DNA of 13,087 nucleotides, taken from positions 1-13,087 of the forward strand of contig JAITBH010000103.1 of assembly GCA_031283745.1 (NCBI GenBank), written 5' to 3'. The notes beneath the pieces were generated by a model. It searched no databases. It worked only from the letters and a program-made list of their open reading frames with translations, and was not told the origin of the DNA. Position 1 is the stretch's first letter, and each line of letters starts with the position of its first letter. Positions 13,066 to 13,087 of this stretch are shown piece by piece. Source of the stretch: Candidatus Ectomicrobium neotermitis. Lineage in GTDB: Bacteria > Elusimicrobiota > Endomicrobiia > Endomicrobiales > Endomicrobiaceae. A program made the translations under genes and the position numbers.

Positions 13066-13087
13066 GCGGGCGTGGCGAAATGGCAGA
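13066..13087 (+). tRNA. tRNA-Leu, 5' part only (cut by window edge)
   Basis: GCGGGCG followed by TGGCGAAATGGCAGA is the acceptor strand and D arm typical of bacterial tRNA-Leu, closely like the D arm of the complete tRNA-Leu at 11224. The anticodon lies beyond the window, so the isoacceptor is unknown. Confidence 0.85.

Overview
The window looks like bacterial chromosome from a Gram-negative-type (diderm) organism. It carries an RND-family inner-membrane exporter, a secreted protein with a Sec signal peptide, and an AlgX/AlgJ-like exported acyltransferase. Base composition is moderate and slightly AT-leaning, and codon use looks uniform, with many TTA/TTG leucines and AGG/AGA arginines. The protein mix (GH57-like secreted protein, DUF116, LUD protein, short degenerate repeats beside tRNA genes) would fit Elusimicrobiota, Margulisbacteria or Omnitrophota-like lineages. 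That placement is an impression from family content, not a demonstration. Nothing phage- or transposase-like is visible.

Layout: (1) 1-494, minus strand: the N-terminal 164 codons of an S-methyl-5-thioribose-1-phosphate isomerase (mtnA), running off the left edge. (2) 495-599: a divergent intergenic region with a TATAAT box only 9 nt before the next start codon. (3) 600-11134, plus strand: seven tightly spaced genes that could form one transcription unit: a degenerate GH57-like secreted protein, an RND efflux transporter, a DUF116 cysteine-rich protein, a DEAD-box RNA helicase with a DbpA-type RNA-binding tail, a CCA-adding enzyme joined in frame to homoserine kinase, a LUD-domain protein, and a HAD-family phosphatase. 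Two junctions are ATGA stop/start overlaps, and most other gaps are 12-30 nt. (4) 11135-11422: a long imperfect hairpin, a tRNA-Leu(UAA) gene, a three-copy 24-bp degenerate repeat, and a strong bidirectional terminator. (5) 11450-12637, minus strand: an AlgX/AlgJ-like SGNH acyltransferase-type protein. (6) 12638-12955: about 318 bp with no convincing gene. It holds a 19-bp perfect inverted repeat pair, each copy containing TATAAT, and two related 17-bp palindromes. (7) 12956-13087: tRNA-Lys(CUU), a terminator hairpin, and the first 22 nt of a second tRNA-Leu.

The plus-strand cluster is mostly housekeeping and shows no single pathway: threonine synthesis (ThrB), tRNA maturation (CCA enzyme) and RNA remodelling (helicase) sit beside transport. 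The complete tRNA genes here do not encode their 3' CCA, so the CCA-adding enzyme should be required for them. The observations most worth following are the cca-thrB fusion with a well-formed ribosome binding site at the seam, the GH57-like protein that appears to have lost both catalytic residues, and the structured spacer before tRNA-Lys. I see no defence system, CRISPR array or clearly new multi-gene system.
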